A DNA stretch of 64,000 bases from Micromonospora sp. FIMYZ51 (GCF_038246755.1 NZ_CP134706.1:1178001-1242000), one strand, 5' to 3'. Positions 24,061-33,250 are shown, counted from the stretch's first letter. Notes: generated from the sequence alone by a model not told the origin. Translations and numbers: made by a program.

Positions 24061-25287
24061 ATGCCGCAGACCGCCATGCCCGCCGCCGCCACGCCGGAGC
24101 GGGTCACCGCACCCACCGGCCGGGCCGCCCTCGGGTTGCTGGTGCTGCTCGGCAGCCTCACCGCGATCGGGCCGCTGTCGCTGGACACGTACCTGCCGGC
24201 GCTGCCCGAGATGACCCGCGACCTGGCCACCAGCCAGGCACAGATCCAGCTTTCCCTGACCACCTGCCTGATCGGCATGGCCCTCGGGCAACTCGTCACC
24301 GGCCCGCTCAGCGACCGCTGGGGACGGCGGCGACCGGTCCTGGTCGGCGTCGCCGCGTACACCCTGTTGTCGCTGGTCTGCACGCTTGCGCCGTCCGCCG
24401 AGACGTTCGCCGCGGCGCGCTTCTTCCAGGGCTTCGCCGGTGGCATGGGCACCGTCGTGGCCCGCGCCGTCGTCCGTGACCTCTACGCCGGCCGGGCCGC
24501 CGCGAAATACTTCTCCCGGCTCGTACTTGTCTTCGGCCTCGCCCCGATGGCCGCCCCCGCCTTCGGCAGCCTGCTGCTCGGATTCGGCAACTGGCGCGGC
24601 ATCTTCGTCGCCCTCACCGTCATCGGTGCCCTGCTCGCCACCGCCGTCGCCTGGCGGCTGCCGGAGACCCTGCCCGCCGCGCGACGCAACACAGGTGGCC
24701 TGGCCGCCACCGCCCGCGCCGGCCGCGCCCTGCTCACCGACCGCGTCTATCTCGGGTACGCGCTGACCCAGGGCCTCGCCTTCGCGGGACTGTTCGGCTA
24801 CCTCTCCGGCTCCTCGTTCGTCCTCCAGGACGTCTTCGGTCTGTCCGTCGGGGCGTTCAGCCTCGTTTTCGGGGTCAACGCCCTCGCCTTCGTCGCCGTC
24901 GGCCAGCTCAACGCCCGGCTGCTCGACCGGCACGACCCCCGCCCGCTGCTCATCGCCGGTCTCGGCATCGGCCTGCTCGCCGCATTCGGCCTGCTCGCCG
25001 GGGCGCTGCTGGACGCCCTGCCCCTGGTCATCGGCGCGCTCTTCGTCTTCCTCGGCTCGCTCGGCCTGGTGATGCCGAACGGCACCGCCCTGGCCCTGGA
25101 CCGGCACGCCGCCCACGCCGGCACCGCAGCGGCGCTGCTCGGCGGCATCCAGGCCGTGGTCGCGGCCGGCGCCGCACCGCTGGTCGGCCTCGGTGGGGAG
25201 GGCAGCGCGCTGCCGATGGCCGTGGTGGTGGTCGGCGCGGCGGCCGGGTCGCTGCTCGTCGTGCTCACCCTGGCCCGCCAGCGCTGA
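24061..25287 (+). CDS. Bcr/CflA-family multidrug MFS exporter
   Basis: 408 residues, 12 predicted membrane helices. The Bcr/CflA signatures are clear: LSLDTYLPALPEMTRDLATSQAQIQLSLTT in TM1-TM2, GPLSDRWGRRRPVLVG (motif A), and GTVVARAVVRDLYAGRAAAKYFS. It lies divergently from a MarR regulator, so induction by its own substrates is likely. The 3' end is part of a 55-bp duplication that also contains the end of the next, convergent gene (25271-25407). Confidence 0.92.
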   Translation: MPQTAMPAAATPERVTAPTGRAALGLLVLLGSLTAIGPLSLDTYLPALPEMTRDLATSQAQIQLSLTTCLIGMALGQLVTGPLSDRWGRRRPVLVGVAAYTLLSLVCTLAPSAETFAAARFFQGFAGGMGTVVARAVVRDLYAGRAAAKYFSRLVLVFGLAPMAAPAFGSLLLGFGNWRGIFVALTVIGALLATAVAWRLPETLPAARRNTGGLAATARAGRALLTDRVYLGYALTQGLAFAGLFGYLSGSSFVLQDVFGLSVGAFSLVFGVNALAFVAVGQLNARLLDRHDPRPLLIAGLGIGLLAAFGLLAGALLDALPLVIGALFVFLGSLGLVMPNGTALALDRHAAHAGTAAALLGGIQAVVAAGAAPLVGLGGEGSALPMAVVVVGAAAGSLLVVLTLARQR

Positions 25288-25325
25288 CTCAGGCCGGCTT
25301 CTCGCTGGCCAGTGCTGCTGACAGC
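25271..25325. repeat. 55-bp direct repeat, copy 1 (exporter 3' end plus neighbour's 3' end)
   Basis: Identical to 25353-25407 except for one base. Copy 1 contains the real stop of the Bcr/CflA gene and a vestigial copy of the last ~13 codons of the convergent minus-strand gene. The period is 82 bp. Confidence 0.9.
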
Positions 25326-25352
25326 GCTGACTCACGTTGGCCTTTCGCTACC

Positions 25353-25407
25353 TGGCCCGCCAGTGCTGACTCAGGCCGGCTTCTCGCTGGCCAGTGCTGC
25401 TGACAGC
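25353..25407. repeat. 55-bp direct repeat, copy 2
   Basis: Second copy of the duplication. Here the minus-strand gene end is the functional one (stop at 25371-25373) and the exporter-like end is vestigial. Together the two copies show that the junction between two convergent genes was tandemly duplicated. Confidence 0.9.
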
Positions 25408-26366
25408 CGCTCCAGATAGGCGTCGACCTGGGCGCTGTCATATCCGCGCAGAGCTACAGGTAGCGCTGCCCGAGCCGCGTCGATCTCCAACTTGACCGCG
25501 CTGCGGCGAGCCGGCGAGCCGGCGGCGAGCGCGTTCTGGCCCAGTTCGACAAGCTGATCCACGTGACGCTTCTCGTAACCGCGCAGTGCGGTGGTGAAGG
25601 CCACCTCGAACTCCGCCCCGAGGCGCTGCGGGCCGTGCGTGGACGGCGCACCGCCGTCCTCCTCGCCCAGGGTGGCCGACAGCTCGTCCAGCAGCTTCTT
25701 CATTCGCGCCTGCGGATGTCCCGCCGGCAACGTGGCAAGCGTGGCGCGCTCCGCGTCGACCTCTGCCTTGACCACTCGACGCTGGGCTGCCTGGCCCGAT
25801 TCGAGCGCCCGCTGACCCCGCCGTAGCAGGTCGGCGTACCGGTTCAGGTCCGCCAGGACATCGGTGTGGTCGAAATCCGCCTCGCCGTCGGGGTGTTCCG
25901 GCGGCTGCTGCCGGAGATCGACGAAACGGTTGCCCCCGAAGCGGGCCAGGGCGGCTGCCACCTCGTCTGCGGGCTGTCGAACGCGGTCGAGGTCGAGTAG
26001 CAGCAGGGCCTCCCGCCCGTCGATCGGGCTGCGGGCGGTGAGCGGCCGGTCGATTGTCGATGCGACAGCCGGCACCAACAACAGGATTGTGGACTGCTGG
26101 CTCCGGTCGAGGATGAGGGTGTCGATCTCGGCCCACGGGACCAGCCGGTTGAGCCCCGCGACCCGCAGGGTCAGCCCGTCGGCTCCGATGTGAAACTTGA
26201 ACGACCTGCGTTGGTACCCGACGAACGCACCGGCCGCCAACAGCCATACGCCGCCGATAATCCACTTCCCGGTCGACGGTGGAACAAGGTAGATCAGGGC
26301 AAACGCGCCGACAGCGAAGAACACGACGCCAGGGGACAGGGATCCTCGACCGCTACGCAACTCCAT
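25371..26366 (-). CDS. Membrane protein with two DivIVA-like motifs
   Basis: 331 residues from the ATG at 26366. Two membrane helices (VVFFAVGAFALIYLV and WIIGGVWLLAAGAFVGY) are followed by a PH-like region (FKFHIGADGLTLRVAGLNRLVPWAEIDTL). Long helical segments come next. Two copies of the DivIVA-type signature, TALRGYEKRHVDQLV and ALRGYDSAQVDAYLERL, sit near the C-terminus (~residues 255 and 310). DivIVA motifs in actinobacteria mark polar-growth and division proteins that form coiled-coil assemblies at curved membrane. A role in envelope growth is inferred; no partner gene is adjacent. Confidence 0.75.
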   Translation of the reverse strand: MELRSGRGSLSPGVVFFAVGAFALIYLVPPSTGKWIIGGVWLLAAGAFVGYQRRSFKFHIGADGLTLRVAGLNRLVPWAEIDTLILDRSQQSTILLLVPAVASTIDRPLTARSPIDGREALLLLDLDRVRQPADEVAAALARFGGNRFVDLRQQPPEHPDGEADFDHTDVLADLNRYADLLRRGQRALESGQAAQRRVVKAEVDAERATLATLPAGHPQARMKKLLDELSATLGEEDGGAPSTHGPQRLGAEFEVAFTTALRGYEKRHVDQLVELGQNALAAGSPARRSAVKLEIDAARAALPVALRGYDSAQVDAYLERLSAALASEKPA

Positions 26367-26431
26367 GCCGGTTCCTCGATTCCGATGATCAGCCGTAACT
26401 GATCATCGCACGAAGTCCACGCCCCTGGCCC

Positions 26432-26504
26432 AGCCGCGTTGATCATGAGGTTAGCGGCAGTTTGAAGATCAACTACTGCCGCTAACCTCATGATCAACGC
26501 GGCT
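26432..26504. repeat. Long perfect hairpin (30-bp arms), dispersed-repeat-like
   Basis: The arms are 26432-26461 and 26475-26504, perfectly complementary with a 13-base loop. The arm core (GTTGATCATGAGGTTAGCGG) is AT-richer than its surroundings. It lies 65 bases upstream of the DivIVA-motif gene start and beyond the end of the metalloprotease gene, so it could terminate the latter or be a mobile palindromic repeat. A G-rich run follows at 26508-26523. Confidence 0.8.
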
Positions 26505-26637
26505 AATGGGGGGTGGGGGGAGGTTGTGTTTTGGGTTGTACGACTCGACCTGGTCGACCACCCGCAAGAGAGGCACCGCAGACCGGAACTCCCGGCACCG
26601 CGGGTGTGCGGTACCGGGAGTCCTGGTCGGGCGTCGG

Positions 26638-28860
26638 TCAGCTCAGCGGAGCGCCGCCGGGCTGGAGGACGTTGTTGACCTTCAGGGTGTACGGGGCGTA
26701 CAGCGCCTGCTGCTCGGTCGGCTCGTCGTAGGCGACGATGGCGACCACCTTCGGGAAGGCCAGCAGCGCCAGCGTCGGGGCCGCGCCGAGGGTGAAGCTC
26801 GACTTGCCGTCGACCTCGTACTGGTAGGCGATCTTGTTCTTCTCGTCGAGGCCGACGAACCGGACGTTCCAGTTCGCCACCGGGACCGGGGAGATCTCCG
26901 ACGGCGAGTCGAACGGCGCCAGGCTCGACCCGTCACTTACCAGCGTGCCGCCCGCCGCGATGTCGTCGATCCGCAGACCACCCTCGTTGACGCCACCGTC
27001 GCTCACGTACCGGAAGCTGAGCAGGATCTGCTGACCGGCGTACGCGGACAGGTCGAACGAGTGCGGCTCGAAGCCGTTGGTGGTGCCGTTCAACGCCGGG
27101 CCGAGCGGACCGGTGACCGTCTTGTCACCGGCGATCGGCGTGTAGCTCTTGCCGCCGTCGGTGGAGACGCTGACGTAGCCGTAGTCGTAGCCGGCCTCGG
27201 CGCCGTACTTCGCGAGGAAGGTGAGCGTCGGGTCGCTGGCCGGTACCGTCACCGAGGTGACCGCGGCGGCGTCGGTGCTGCTGGCGTTGCCGGACCAGAG
27301 CACCGAGTTGCCCGGACGATCCGGGTCGTTGTTCACCGTCGTCCAGGCCAGCGGGATCGACGGCAGCGTCTTGGCGCCCTGGAACTTGATCGAGCGCAGG
27401 TCGCCCCGGCCCAGCGGCTTGCCGTTCGCCTTGCGCAACTGGACGTAGTCGGCGCCGTTCGGGGCCGCGCCCGGGGTCGCGTACGAGGCCGGGTTGTCCA
27501 GGTTGACGGTGGCGTTCAGGCTGGCCGTGGTGACCTTGCGCTTGTCCTTGCCGAGCATGATGCCGAGCTTGGAGTTGCCGACGACCCGGTCGACCAGGTT
27601 CATCGTCTGGTAGTCGTGGATCACGTCGTACATGTCCTTGACGCCCTCGGCCTTCAGCGCCGCCTCAAGGCTGGCCAACCCCTGGAGGTCGCCGTCGCGG
27701 TGCAGCCGGGAGATGAAGTCCAGGCCGTACCGGTCGTAGAGGAAGAGTACGAACGAGTAGACGTTGCCGTAGTCGGCCAGGATGCCGCTGGCATTGCTGC
27801 CCTCGTTCCAGAGGTTTATCGAGTTCTCCGGACCACCACAGTCGCGTGGATTGGTGTTGTAGTCCGTCTGCACGGTGCCGAAACCCTGGAAGCAGTAGAT
27901 GTGGCCGTCCGCGCCGGGCTGGTCGACCCGGGCCCGCGCGTCGACGTAGCCGGCGAGCGTCTGGGCGAAGTCGGAGAGACCTTCGTTCAGCCAGGTGGTC
28001 TCGAACGGGTCGGCGTAGTAGTGCGCCAGGTGCTGCCACTCGTGGATGAACGTGCCCTCGTACAGGCTCGGGCGCGCCGGGCGGCTGGTGCACAGGTCGT
28101 CGGTCGGCTCGTTCGGCGGGTTCAGTCCGGTGCGGTGCGCCCAGTCGAACGCGTCGATCGTCATGATGTTGCGGTCGAGCATCTCGTTGAAGTACGAGAA
28201 GTGGAACCCGGCGATGTAGCTCGGGAACGTCGGGAAGTCGTAGAAGTTGTCGTCGCGTACGTTGTCGACAAGCGTCACCGTGCGGTTGCCGGCGCCGGTG
28301 AAGTCACCGGGGAGGATCGCATTGCTGCCGTCCCGGTCCGGCGGGGTGCTGAAGGCGGCCACCGACTTCGGGTACATGTTCGTGTCGAACTCGTGGACCA
28401 GATCCGCGACCTGCTGATCGGTGATAGTCGTGGAGTTCGGGATCTGCTGGCGGCAGTCGCCCGCCGGGAACTCGGTGTCGTTGGCGACCCACACCTCGAT
28501 GTTGTCGCCCACGCCACGCAGCGTGAAATCCTTCAGGTAGACGACGCCCTGGTAGTCGTCGAGCGCCATCCACTGGCGTACGGTCCCGACCGGCGGCGTC
28601 TCCGCAGCGGCCTTCGCCTGGGAGCGTGCCTGGGTGCGGGGCTGATACTGGGTGACCGTCTCGATGGGCTTGCCGTTGAAGGTGAAGTCTTTCCGGGTGA
28701 GCTCGCGGACATCGTTGGCGAGCCCGGTGGCCGGCGCGGGAGCGGGCTTCGCCGCCGCCGCGCTCGGAGCGGCCGACGCCGTGGCCGGTTGGGCGACGAC
28801 GGAAAGCAACGGTAGGACAATGGCGCTGGCTGCAATCCCCGCAATGCGGCGACGTGCCAT
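26638..28860 (-). CDS. Secreted zinc metalloprotease (HEWQH gluzincin)
   Basis: 740 residues from an ATG preceded by GAGGAGG. The Sec signal peptide is residues ~1-30 (MARRRIAGIAASAIVLPLLS...ATASA). A pro-region follows. The catalytic domain has HEWQH at 273-277 and the downstream NEGLSDF, whose Glu293 is the third zinc ligand. This places it in the gluzincin group, with the WLNEGL pattern seen in M30/hyicolysin-like and immune-inhibitor-A-like enzymes. The last ~250 residues are beta-rich with a MAM/jelly-roll-like part (DYGYVSVSTDGGKSYTPIAG). It is probably an extracellular protease with substrate-binding C-terminal domains. Confidence 0.88.
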   Translation of the reverse strand: MARRRIAGIAASAIVLPLLSVVAQPATASAAPSAAAAKPAPAPATGLANDVRELTRKDFTFNGKPIETVTQYQPRTQARSQAKAAAETPPVGTVRQWMALDDYQGVVYLKDFTLRGVGDNIEVWVANDTEFPAGDCRQQIPNSTTITDQQVADLVHEFDTNMYPKSVAAFSTPPDRDGSNAILPGDFTGAGNRTVTLVDNVRDDNFYDFPTFPSYIAGFHFSYFNEMLDRNIMTIDAFDWAHRTGLNPPNEPTDDLCTSRPARPSLYEGTFIHEWQHLAHYYADPFETTWLNEGLSDFAQTLAGYVDARARVDQPGADGHIYCFQGFGTVQTDYNTNPRDCGGPENSINLWNEGSNASGILADYGNVYSFVLFLYDRYGLDFISRLHRDGDLQGLASLEAALKAEGVKDMYDVIHDYQTMNLVDRVVGNSKLGIMLGKDKRKVTTASLNATVNLDNPASYATPGAAPNGADYVQLRKANGKPLGRGDLRSIKFQGAKTLPSIPLAWTTVNNDPDRPGNSVLWSGNASSTDAAAVTSVTVPASDPTLTFLAKYGAEAGYDYGYVSVSTDGGKSYTPIAGDKTVTGPLGPALNGTTNGFEPHSFDLSAYAGQQILLSFRYVSDGGVNEGGLRIDDIAAGGTLVSDGSSLAPFDSPSEISPVPVANWNVRFVGLDEKNKIAYQYEVDGKSSFTLGAAPTLALLAFPKVVAIVAYDEPTEQQALYAPYTLKVNNVLQPGGAPLS

Positions 28861-29054
28861 GGAACCTCCTCGTCGATGGAAGACCCGGCCGACCTCCGGG
28901 ACAAACCGGTGCCGACCGATCTACGCGCGCTGATCGAGCGTCTCCGTATCCTGTGCACGGACACATCGATCAGGCAAGAGGTACGCGCACTCCGAATGCA
29001 CCCTGCCGCGTGCTTGCACAATTCGAAGGTGATCGAATGTCCTAACCGACGTGA

Positions 29055-29097
29055 CGGGCGCGGGCCGCACCCCCCGAGAAGGTGAGACCCGCGCCCG
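29055..29097 (-). terminator. Hairpin terminator after the MMPL gene
   Basis: Perfect 10-bp G/C arms (29055-29064 and 29088-29097) with a 23-base loop, lying 22 bases beyond the MMPL stop in the direction of transcription. The rest of the 258-bp gap (28861-29118) holds the metalloprotease leader and ribosome-binding site. Confidence 0.7.
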
Positions 29098-29118
29098 CTG
29101 CGGCGATTGCGACTACCG

Positions 29119-31236
29119 CTATCCCACCGTCACCCGCTCCGCCGGCGGGGTGACTAACGGCTTGCTGCTCTGCCGCGCCAGGACGCCCGGCCACCAGGTG
29201 CGCGGACCGACGTCCAGGGCCAGCGCCGGGACGAGCAGGCTGCGGACCAGGAAGGTGTCGAGCAGGACGCCGACGCTGATGATGATCGCCGTCTGCACCG
29301 ACGGGACCAGCGGCAGTACGCTCAGCGCGCCGAAGGTGGCGGCCAGCACGATGCCCGCGCTGGTGATCACCCCGCCGGTGGCGCTCAGTGCGTGCAGCAC
29401 GCCCTGCCGGTGCCCGAGCCGCGCCGCCTCTTCCCGGGCCCGGGTGACGAGGAAGATGGTGTAGTCCACGCCGAGGGCGACCAGGAACAGGAATGTCTGC
29501 AACGGAAGCCCGACGAACAGCTTCGGGTAGCCCATCGCGTCGAGGATCAGCCCGGCCGCACCCAACGCGGCCAGGTAGGACAACACCACGCTGGCCAGTA
29601 GGAGCAGCGGCGCGACAAGCGCCCGCAGCAGCAGCACCAGGACGAAGAAGACCACCGCCAGCACCAGCGGAGCCACCAGCTTGTTGTCCCGGCTGATCGT
29701 CCGGTCCTCGTCGAGCAGGTGCGCGCTGTCCCCACCGACAAGCGCCTGCGCACCGGGCACCGCGTGCACCGCCTCGCGCAGCTTCGCCACGGTGGCCTGC
29801 GCCGCGTCACTGTCCGGCGCGTGGGCCATCACCGCCTCGACACGTACCCACCGGCCGTCCGGCGAGGTTTCCGGCGTACCGACCTCGGCCACCCCCGGCA
29901 CGGTACGCGCGGCGGCGACCACCTGGTCGGCCGAGCCGGCCGCGGCCAGGATCTCGGCGGGCGCGACGGTGCCGCTCGGGTAGTGCGCCTCGATCATCCG
30001 CTGGCCGGTGATCGAACCGACCTCGGTGGTGAAGGTCTCGTCGCTGGGCAGGCCGATGCTCAGGTTGCCGATGCCGAAGGTGAGCGCGACAAGCGCGGCT
30101 GCCGTGCCCAGCCACACCCCGCGCGGTCGCCGCCCGACGAAGTTGGCGATCCGGTGCCACACCCCGTGCTGGGTGGCCACCTCCGACTCGGCCGCCTCCG
30201 GCGAGAACTTCGGCACGAACGGCCAGAACAGCCACCGCCCGAAGATCACAAGCACCGCCGGCAGCAGCGTGGTCATGGCGAGGAACGCCGCGACGATGCC
30301 TACCGCACCGACCGGGCCGAGACTCCGGGTGGACGGCAGGTCCGCGGCGAGCAGGCAGAGCAGGCCGAGCGAGACGGTCGCGGCCGAGGCGGCGATCGCA
30401 CCGTACGAGCGGCGCACCGCGATCGCCATCGCCGCGTGTCGGTCGGCGTGCCGGCGTAGCTCCTCCCGGTACCGGGAGATCAGCAGCAGCGCGTAGTCCA
30501 CACCGACGCCGAAGACCAGCACGGTCAGGATGCTCTGGCCCTGGAGGTCCACCGCCAGCCCGGCGTGCTTGCCCAACAGGTACACCACCGCGTTGGCGAG
30601 CTGGCTGGCGATCGCCACCGTGACCAGCGGGATCAACCAGAGCACCGGGCTGCGGTACGTGATGAGCAGCAGCAGTGCGACGGTGCCCGCGGTCGCCAGC
30701 AGCAGCGTGGCGTCCATTCCGTCGAACGCCTCAAGGAGATCGTCGTCGGCGGCGGCCGGCCCGGTCAGCGCGGTCTGCAACCCGTCCGGCGCATCACCGG
30801 TCAGCCGCTCCTTGATCTTCACGACCGACTCGGTCCGCTGGTCGGAGTCACCGGCGACCGGGAAGGAGAGCAGCAGGGCCTGCCCGTCCTCGCTGGGCAC
30901 GGCTGGCGGCACCTGGCCACCGTCCACGTAGCGGCCGAAGACCGCCCGGTCCGCCTCGACCCGGGCGCGGTCGGCGTCGGTCAGCCCATTCTCGCGGGCG
31001 TAGACGGCGACGGCCACGGCGAGCGCCCCCTGCGAGTCGGGGAACGCCGCCTCCGCGCGCTGCACCGCCCGAGTGGTCTCGGCGCTTGCCGGCAGCGCTC
31101 CGAGAGAGTTGTTGTCCTGTACCTCGGTCACCTTGAGCGCGAGCGGCCCGGCCGCCGAGATCAGGGCGAGCCAGAAGATCAGCACCAGGTACTTGCCCCG
31201 GCGGCTGACGAGCCTGCTTTCCACGGTCACGGTCAT
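29119..31236 (-). CDS. MMPL-family RND transporter
   Basis: 705 residues with two MMPL halves, each a large extracytoplasmic domain plus about six helices. The proton-relay Asp-Tyr pairs are present in both: GVGVDYALLLISRYREEL and LGVDYTIFLVTRAREE. The N-terminus (RGKYLVLIFWLALISAAGPLALKV) is the first membrane helix. MMPL proteins export lipids, siderophores or drugs. The gene is divergent from a two-component system 90 bp away, which probably regulates it. No lipid-biosynthetic gene is adjacent, so the cargo is unknown. Confidence 0.93.
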   Translation of the reverse strand: MTVTVESRLVSRRGKYLVLIFWLALISAAGPLALKVTEVQDNNSLGALPASAETTRAVQRAEAAFPDSQGALAVAVAVYARENGLTDADRARVEADRAVFGRYVDGGQVPPAVPSEDGQALLLSFPVAGDSDQRTESVVKIKERLTGDAPDGLQTALTGPAAADDDLLEAFDGMDATLLLATAGTVALLLLITYRSPVLWLIPLVTVAIASQLANAVVYLLGKHAGLAVDLQGQSILTVLVFGVGVDYALLLISRYREELRRHADRHAAMAIAVRRSYGAIAASAATVSLGLLCLLAADLPSTRSLGPVGAVGIVAAFLAMTTLLPAVLVIFGRWLFWPFVPKFSPEAAESEVATQHGVWHRIANFVGRRPRGVWLGTAAALVALTFGIGNLSIGLPSDETFTTEVGSITGQRMIEAHYPSGTVAPAEILAAAGSADQVVAAARTVPGVAEVGTPETSPDGRWVRVEAVMAHAPDSDAAQATVAKLREAVHAVPGAQALVGGDSAHLLDEDRTISRDNKLVAPLVLAVVFFVLVLLLRALVAPLLLLASVVLSYLAALGAAGLILDAMGYPKLFVGLPLQTFLFLVALGVDYTIFLVTRAREEAARLGHRQGVLHALSATGGVITSAGIVLAATFGALSVLPLVPSVQTAIIISVGVLLDTFLVRSLLVPALALDVGPRTWWPGVLARQSSKPLVTPPAERVTVG

Positions 31237-31292
31237 GCTTTGATCCTTCGCGCCTGGCGCATGCCGGACAGGAGTGTCAGGGCGTGTTCGAG

Positions 31293-31310
31293 GGTGGTGT
31301 TAGCACCACC
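31293..31310. promoter_or_regulatory. Inverted repeat between MMPL and histidine-kinase genes
   Basis: GGTGGTG-TTAG-CACCACC (31293-31299 and 31304-31310) lies 17 bases before the kinase ATG and 57 bases from the divergent MMPL start. It is a candidate binding site for the LuxR-type response regulator encoded downstream. Confidence 0.5.
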
Positions 31311-31326
31311 GATGCCTGGTCCGCCG

Positions 31327-32649
31327 ATGACGCAGAATGATTGCGTGGACGGCTCCGTACCTGCCGTGGTGTGGCGCTGGGCGCGGCCCGGCGTGATCGC
31401 CGCCGGGCAGGGCCTGGCGCTGGCGCTGCTCTGCCTACCCATCAACCTGGTGCTCTTCGTGCTGTCGGTGGTGTCGCTCGCGCTGATCCCGGCACTCGGC
31501 ATCGGGCTGGTCGGCTTCCCGGCGGTGACCGCGCTGGTGCGCCGGGCGCTGACGCTGCAACGCCGGCTGAGCCGGTGGAGCGGGGCAGCGATCCCGTCGC
31601 CGTACCGACCTCGCCCGGCCGGCGCCCGGCTGGGCGTCTGGAAGCGGTTCCGCTGGACCGTGACGGACCCGGCCACCTGGCGGGACTTCGCCTGGCTGCT
31701 GCCCGGCGCGATCACCGGCGCGCTCTGCCTGCTGGCGCTCGTGCTGCCGTTCTACGGCCTGGAAGGCGTCCTGCTGGTGCCGCTGGTGCTCTACTTCGTC
31801 GCCGACTGGTACGGCTACGGCGTCTTCTGGCCGATGGACAGCTTCGTCAAGGCGTACCTCTCCATGCTCCAGGGCTGGCTGATCCTCGGCGGCGGGCTGG
31901 CCGCCGCCCCCTGGGTGATCTGGCTGCACCTCCGCTTCGCCGGCCTTTTCCTCGCCCCCACCCGGGCCCAGCAGCTGACGCTCCAGGTCCGCCATCTCGC
32001 CGCCACCCGCGCCGACACCATCGACACCCAGGCCGCCGAGCTGCGCCGTATCGAACGCGACCTGCACGACGGCGCGCAGGCCCGGCTGGTCGCGCTGCGG
32101 ATGAGCATCGGACTCGCCGAGGAACTGCTCACCCGGAACCCGGCCAAGGCGGCGCGGCTGCTCAGCGAGGCCCAGGAAGCCAGCGGCCAGGCACTTGTCG
32201 AGCTGCGTGATCTCGTACGCGGAATCTATCCACCGGTGCTCGCCGAACGCGGCCTGGACGGCGCGGTACGGGCCCTCGCCCTCACCATCACCACGCCCGT
32301 GGACCTCGACCTGGACCTGCCCGGCAGCCCGCCCGCAGCGGTCGAGTCCGCGGCCTACTTCGCGGTGGCCGAACTGCTCACCAACATGGCCAAGCACAGT
32401 GGAGCCGAACGGGCCTGGGTCAACCTCTCCTACCGCGACGGTGCGCTGCGCATGCTTGTCGGTGACGACGGGTGCGGCGGCGCCACACCGGAGGCGGGCA
32501 GCGGCCTGGCGGGAGTGCGCCGCCGGCTGGCCGCCTTCGATGGCACGATGACCGTGACGAGTCCGCCGGGCGGACCCACAATCGTGACCATGGAGCTGCC
32601 GTGCGAGTTGTCATCGCGGAGGATCTCGCCCTCCTCCGGGACGGCCTGA
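31327..32649 (+). CDS. Sensor histidine kinase (HisKA_3, NarL-type system)
   Basis: 440 residues from the ATG at 31327 (a GTG at 31345 is possible). About four membrane helices in the first ~220 residues form a small membrane sensor. The H-box is RRIERDLHDGAQARLVAL, the HisKA_3 dimerisation motif. The ATPase domain has ELLTNMAKHS as N-box, GDDGCGG and GSGLAGVRRRL. The 3' end overlaps the response-regulator gene by 49 bases. The pair is divergent from an MMPL exporter and most likely senses envelope stress or an exported compound. Confidence 0.92.
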   Translation: MTQNDCVDGSVPAVVWRWARPGVIAAGQGLALALLCLPINLVLFVLSVVSLALIPALGIGLVGFPAVTALVRRALTLQRRLSRWSGAAIPSPYRPRPAGARLGVWKRFRWTVTDPATWRDFAWLLPGAITGALCLLALVLPFYGLEGVLLVPLVLYFVADWYGYGVFWPMDSFVKAYLSMLQGWLILGGGLAAAPWVIWLHLRFAGLFLAPTRAQQLTLQVRHLAATRADTIDTQAAELRRIERDLHDGAQARLVALRMSIGLAEELLTRNPAKAARLLSEAQEASGQALVELRDLVRGIYPPVLAERGLDGAVRALALTITTPVDLDLDLPGSPPAAVESAAYFAVAELLTNMAKHSGAERAWVNLSYRDGALRMLVGDDGCGGATPEAGSGLAGVRRRLAAFDGTMTVTSPPGGPTIVTMELPCELSSRRISPSSGTA

Positions 32650-33245
32650 TCCGCATCCTCGACGCGTACGACTACCAAGTGGTCGAGGCGGTCGCGGACG
32701 GGCCGAGCGTGCTGCCGGCCCTCACCCGCCACAAGCCCGACGTGGCGGTGCTCGACGTACGCCTGCCGCCCACCTTCACCGACGAGGGCCTGCAAGCCGC
32801 GCTCGCCGCCCGGACCGCCCTGCCCGGCCTGCCCATCCTGGTGCTCTCCCAGCACGTCGAGCAGCTGTACGCCCGCGAACTGCTCGCCGACCGCAACGGT
32901 GGAGTCGGCTACCTGCTCAAGGACCGGGTGTCGAACGTCGGCCAGTTCATCGACGCGGTGGAACGGGTCGCCGCGGGCGGCATGGTGATGGACCCCGAGG
33001 TGGTGTCCCAACTGCTGGCCCGCAACGACGGCGGCGACCGGCTGGGTGGGCTGACGGCACGGGAGCGGGAGGTGCTCGGCCTGATGGCCGAGGGCCGCTC
33101 GAACGCGGCGATCGCCGGCCGCCTCTTCGTCACCGAGAAGGCGGTAAGCAAGCACATAAACAACATCTTCAGCAAGCTCGGCATGCCACCATCGGACGAC
33201 GACAACCGAAGGGTGCTCGCCGTCATCGCCTACCTGAACGGCTGA
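32601..33245 (+). CDS. NarL/LuxR-type response regulator
   Basis: 214 residues from a GTG at 32601 with GGAG seven bases upstream, inside the end of the kinase gene. The receiver domain shows acidic residues in VVIAEDLALL, the phospho-acceptor Asp in PDVAVLDVRL and the conserved Lys in GYLLKDRV. The C-terminal LuxR helix-turn-helix reads LTAREREVLGLMAEGRSNAA, then KAVSKHINNIFSKLGM. It is expected to be phosphorylated by the coupled kinase and to control the divergent MMPL gene and itself. Confidence 0.93.
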   Translation: MRVVIAEDLALLRDGLIRILDAYDYQVVEAVADGPSVLPALTRHKPDVAVLDVRLPPTFTDEGLQAALAARTALPGLPILVLSQHVEQLYARELLADRNGGVGYLLKDRVSNVGQFIDAVERVAAGGMVMDPEVVSQLLARNDGGDRLGGLTAREREVLGLMAEGRSNAAIAGRLFVTEKAVSKHINNIFSKLGMPPSDDDNRRVLAVIAYLNG

Positions 33246-33250
33246 GCCAC

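Noticed and set aside
26508..26523. G-rich run as a G-quadruplex
   Set aside because: The run is short, irregular and next to a hairpin; I cannot support a functional quadruplex from sequence alone.
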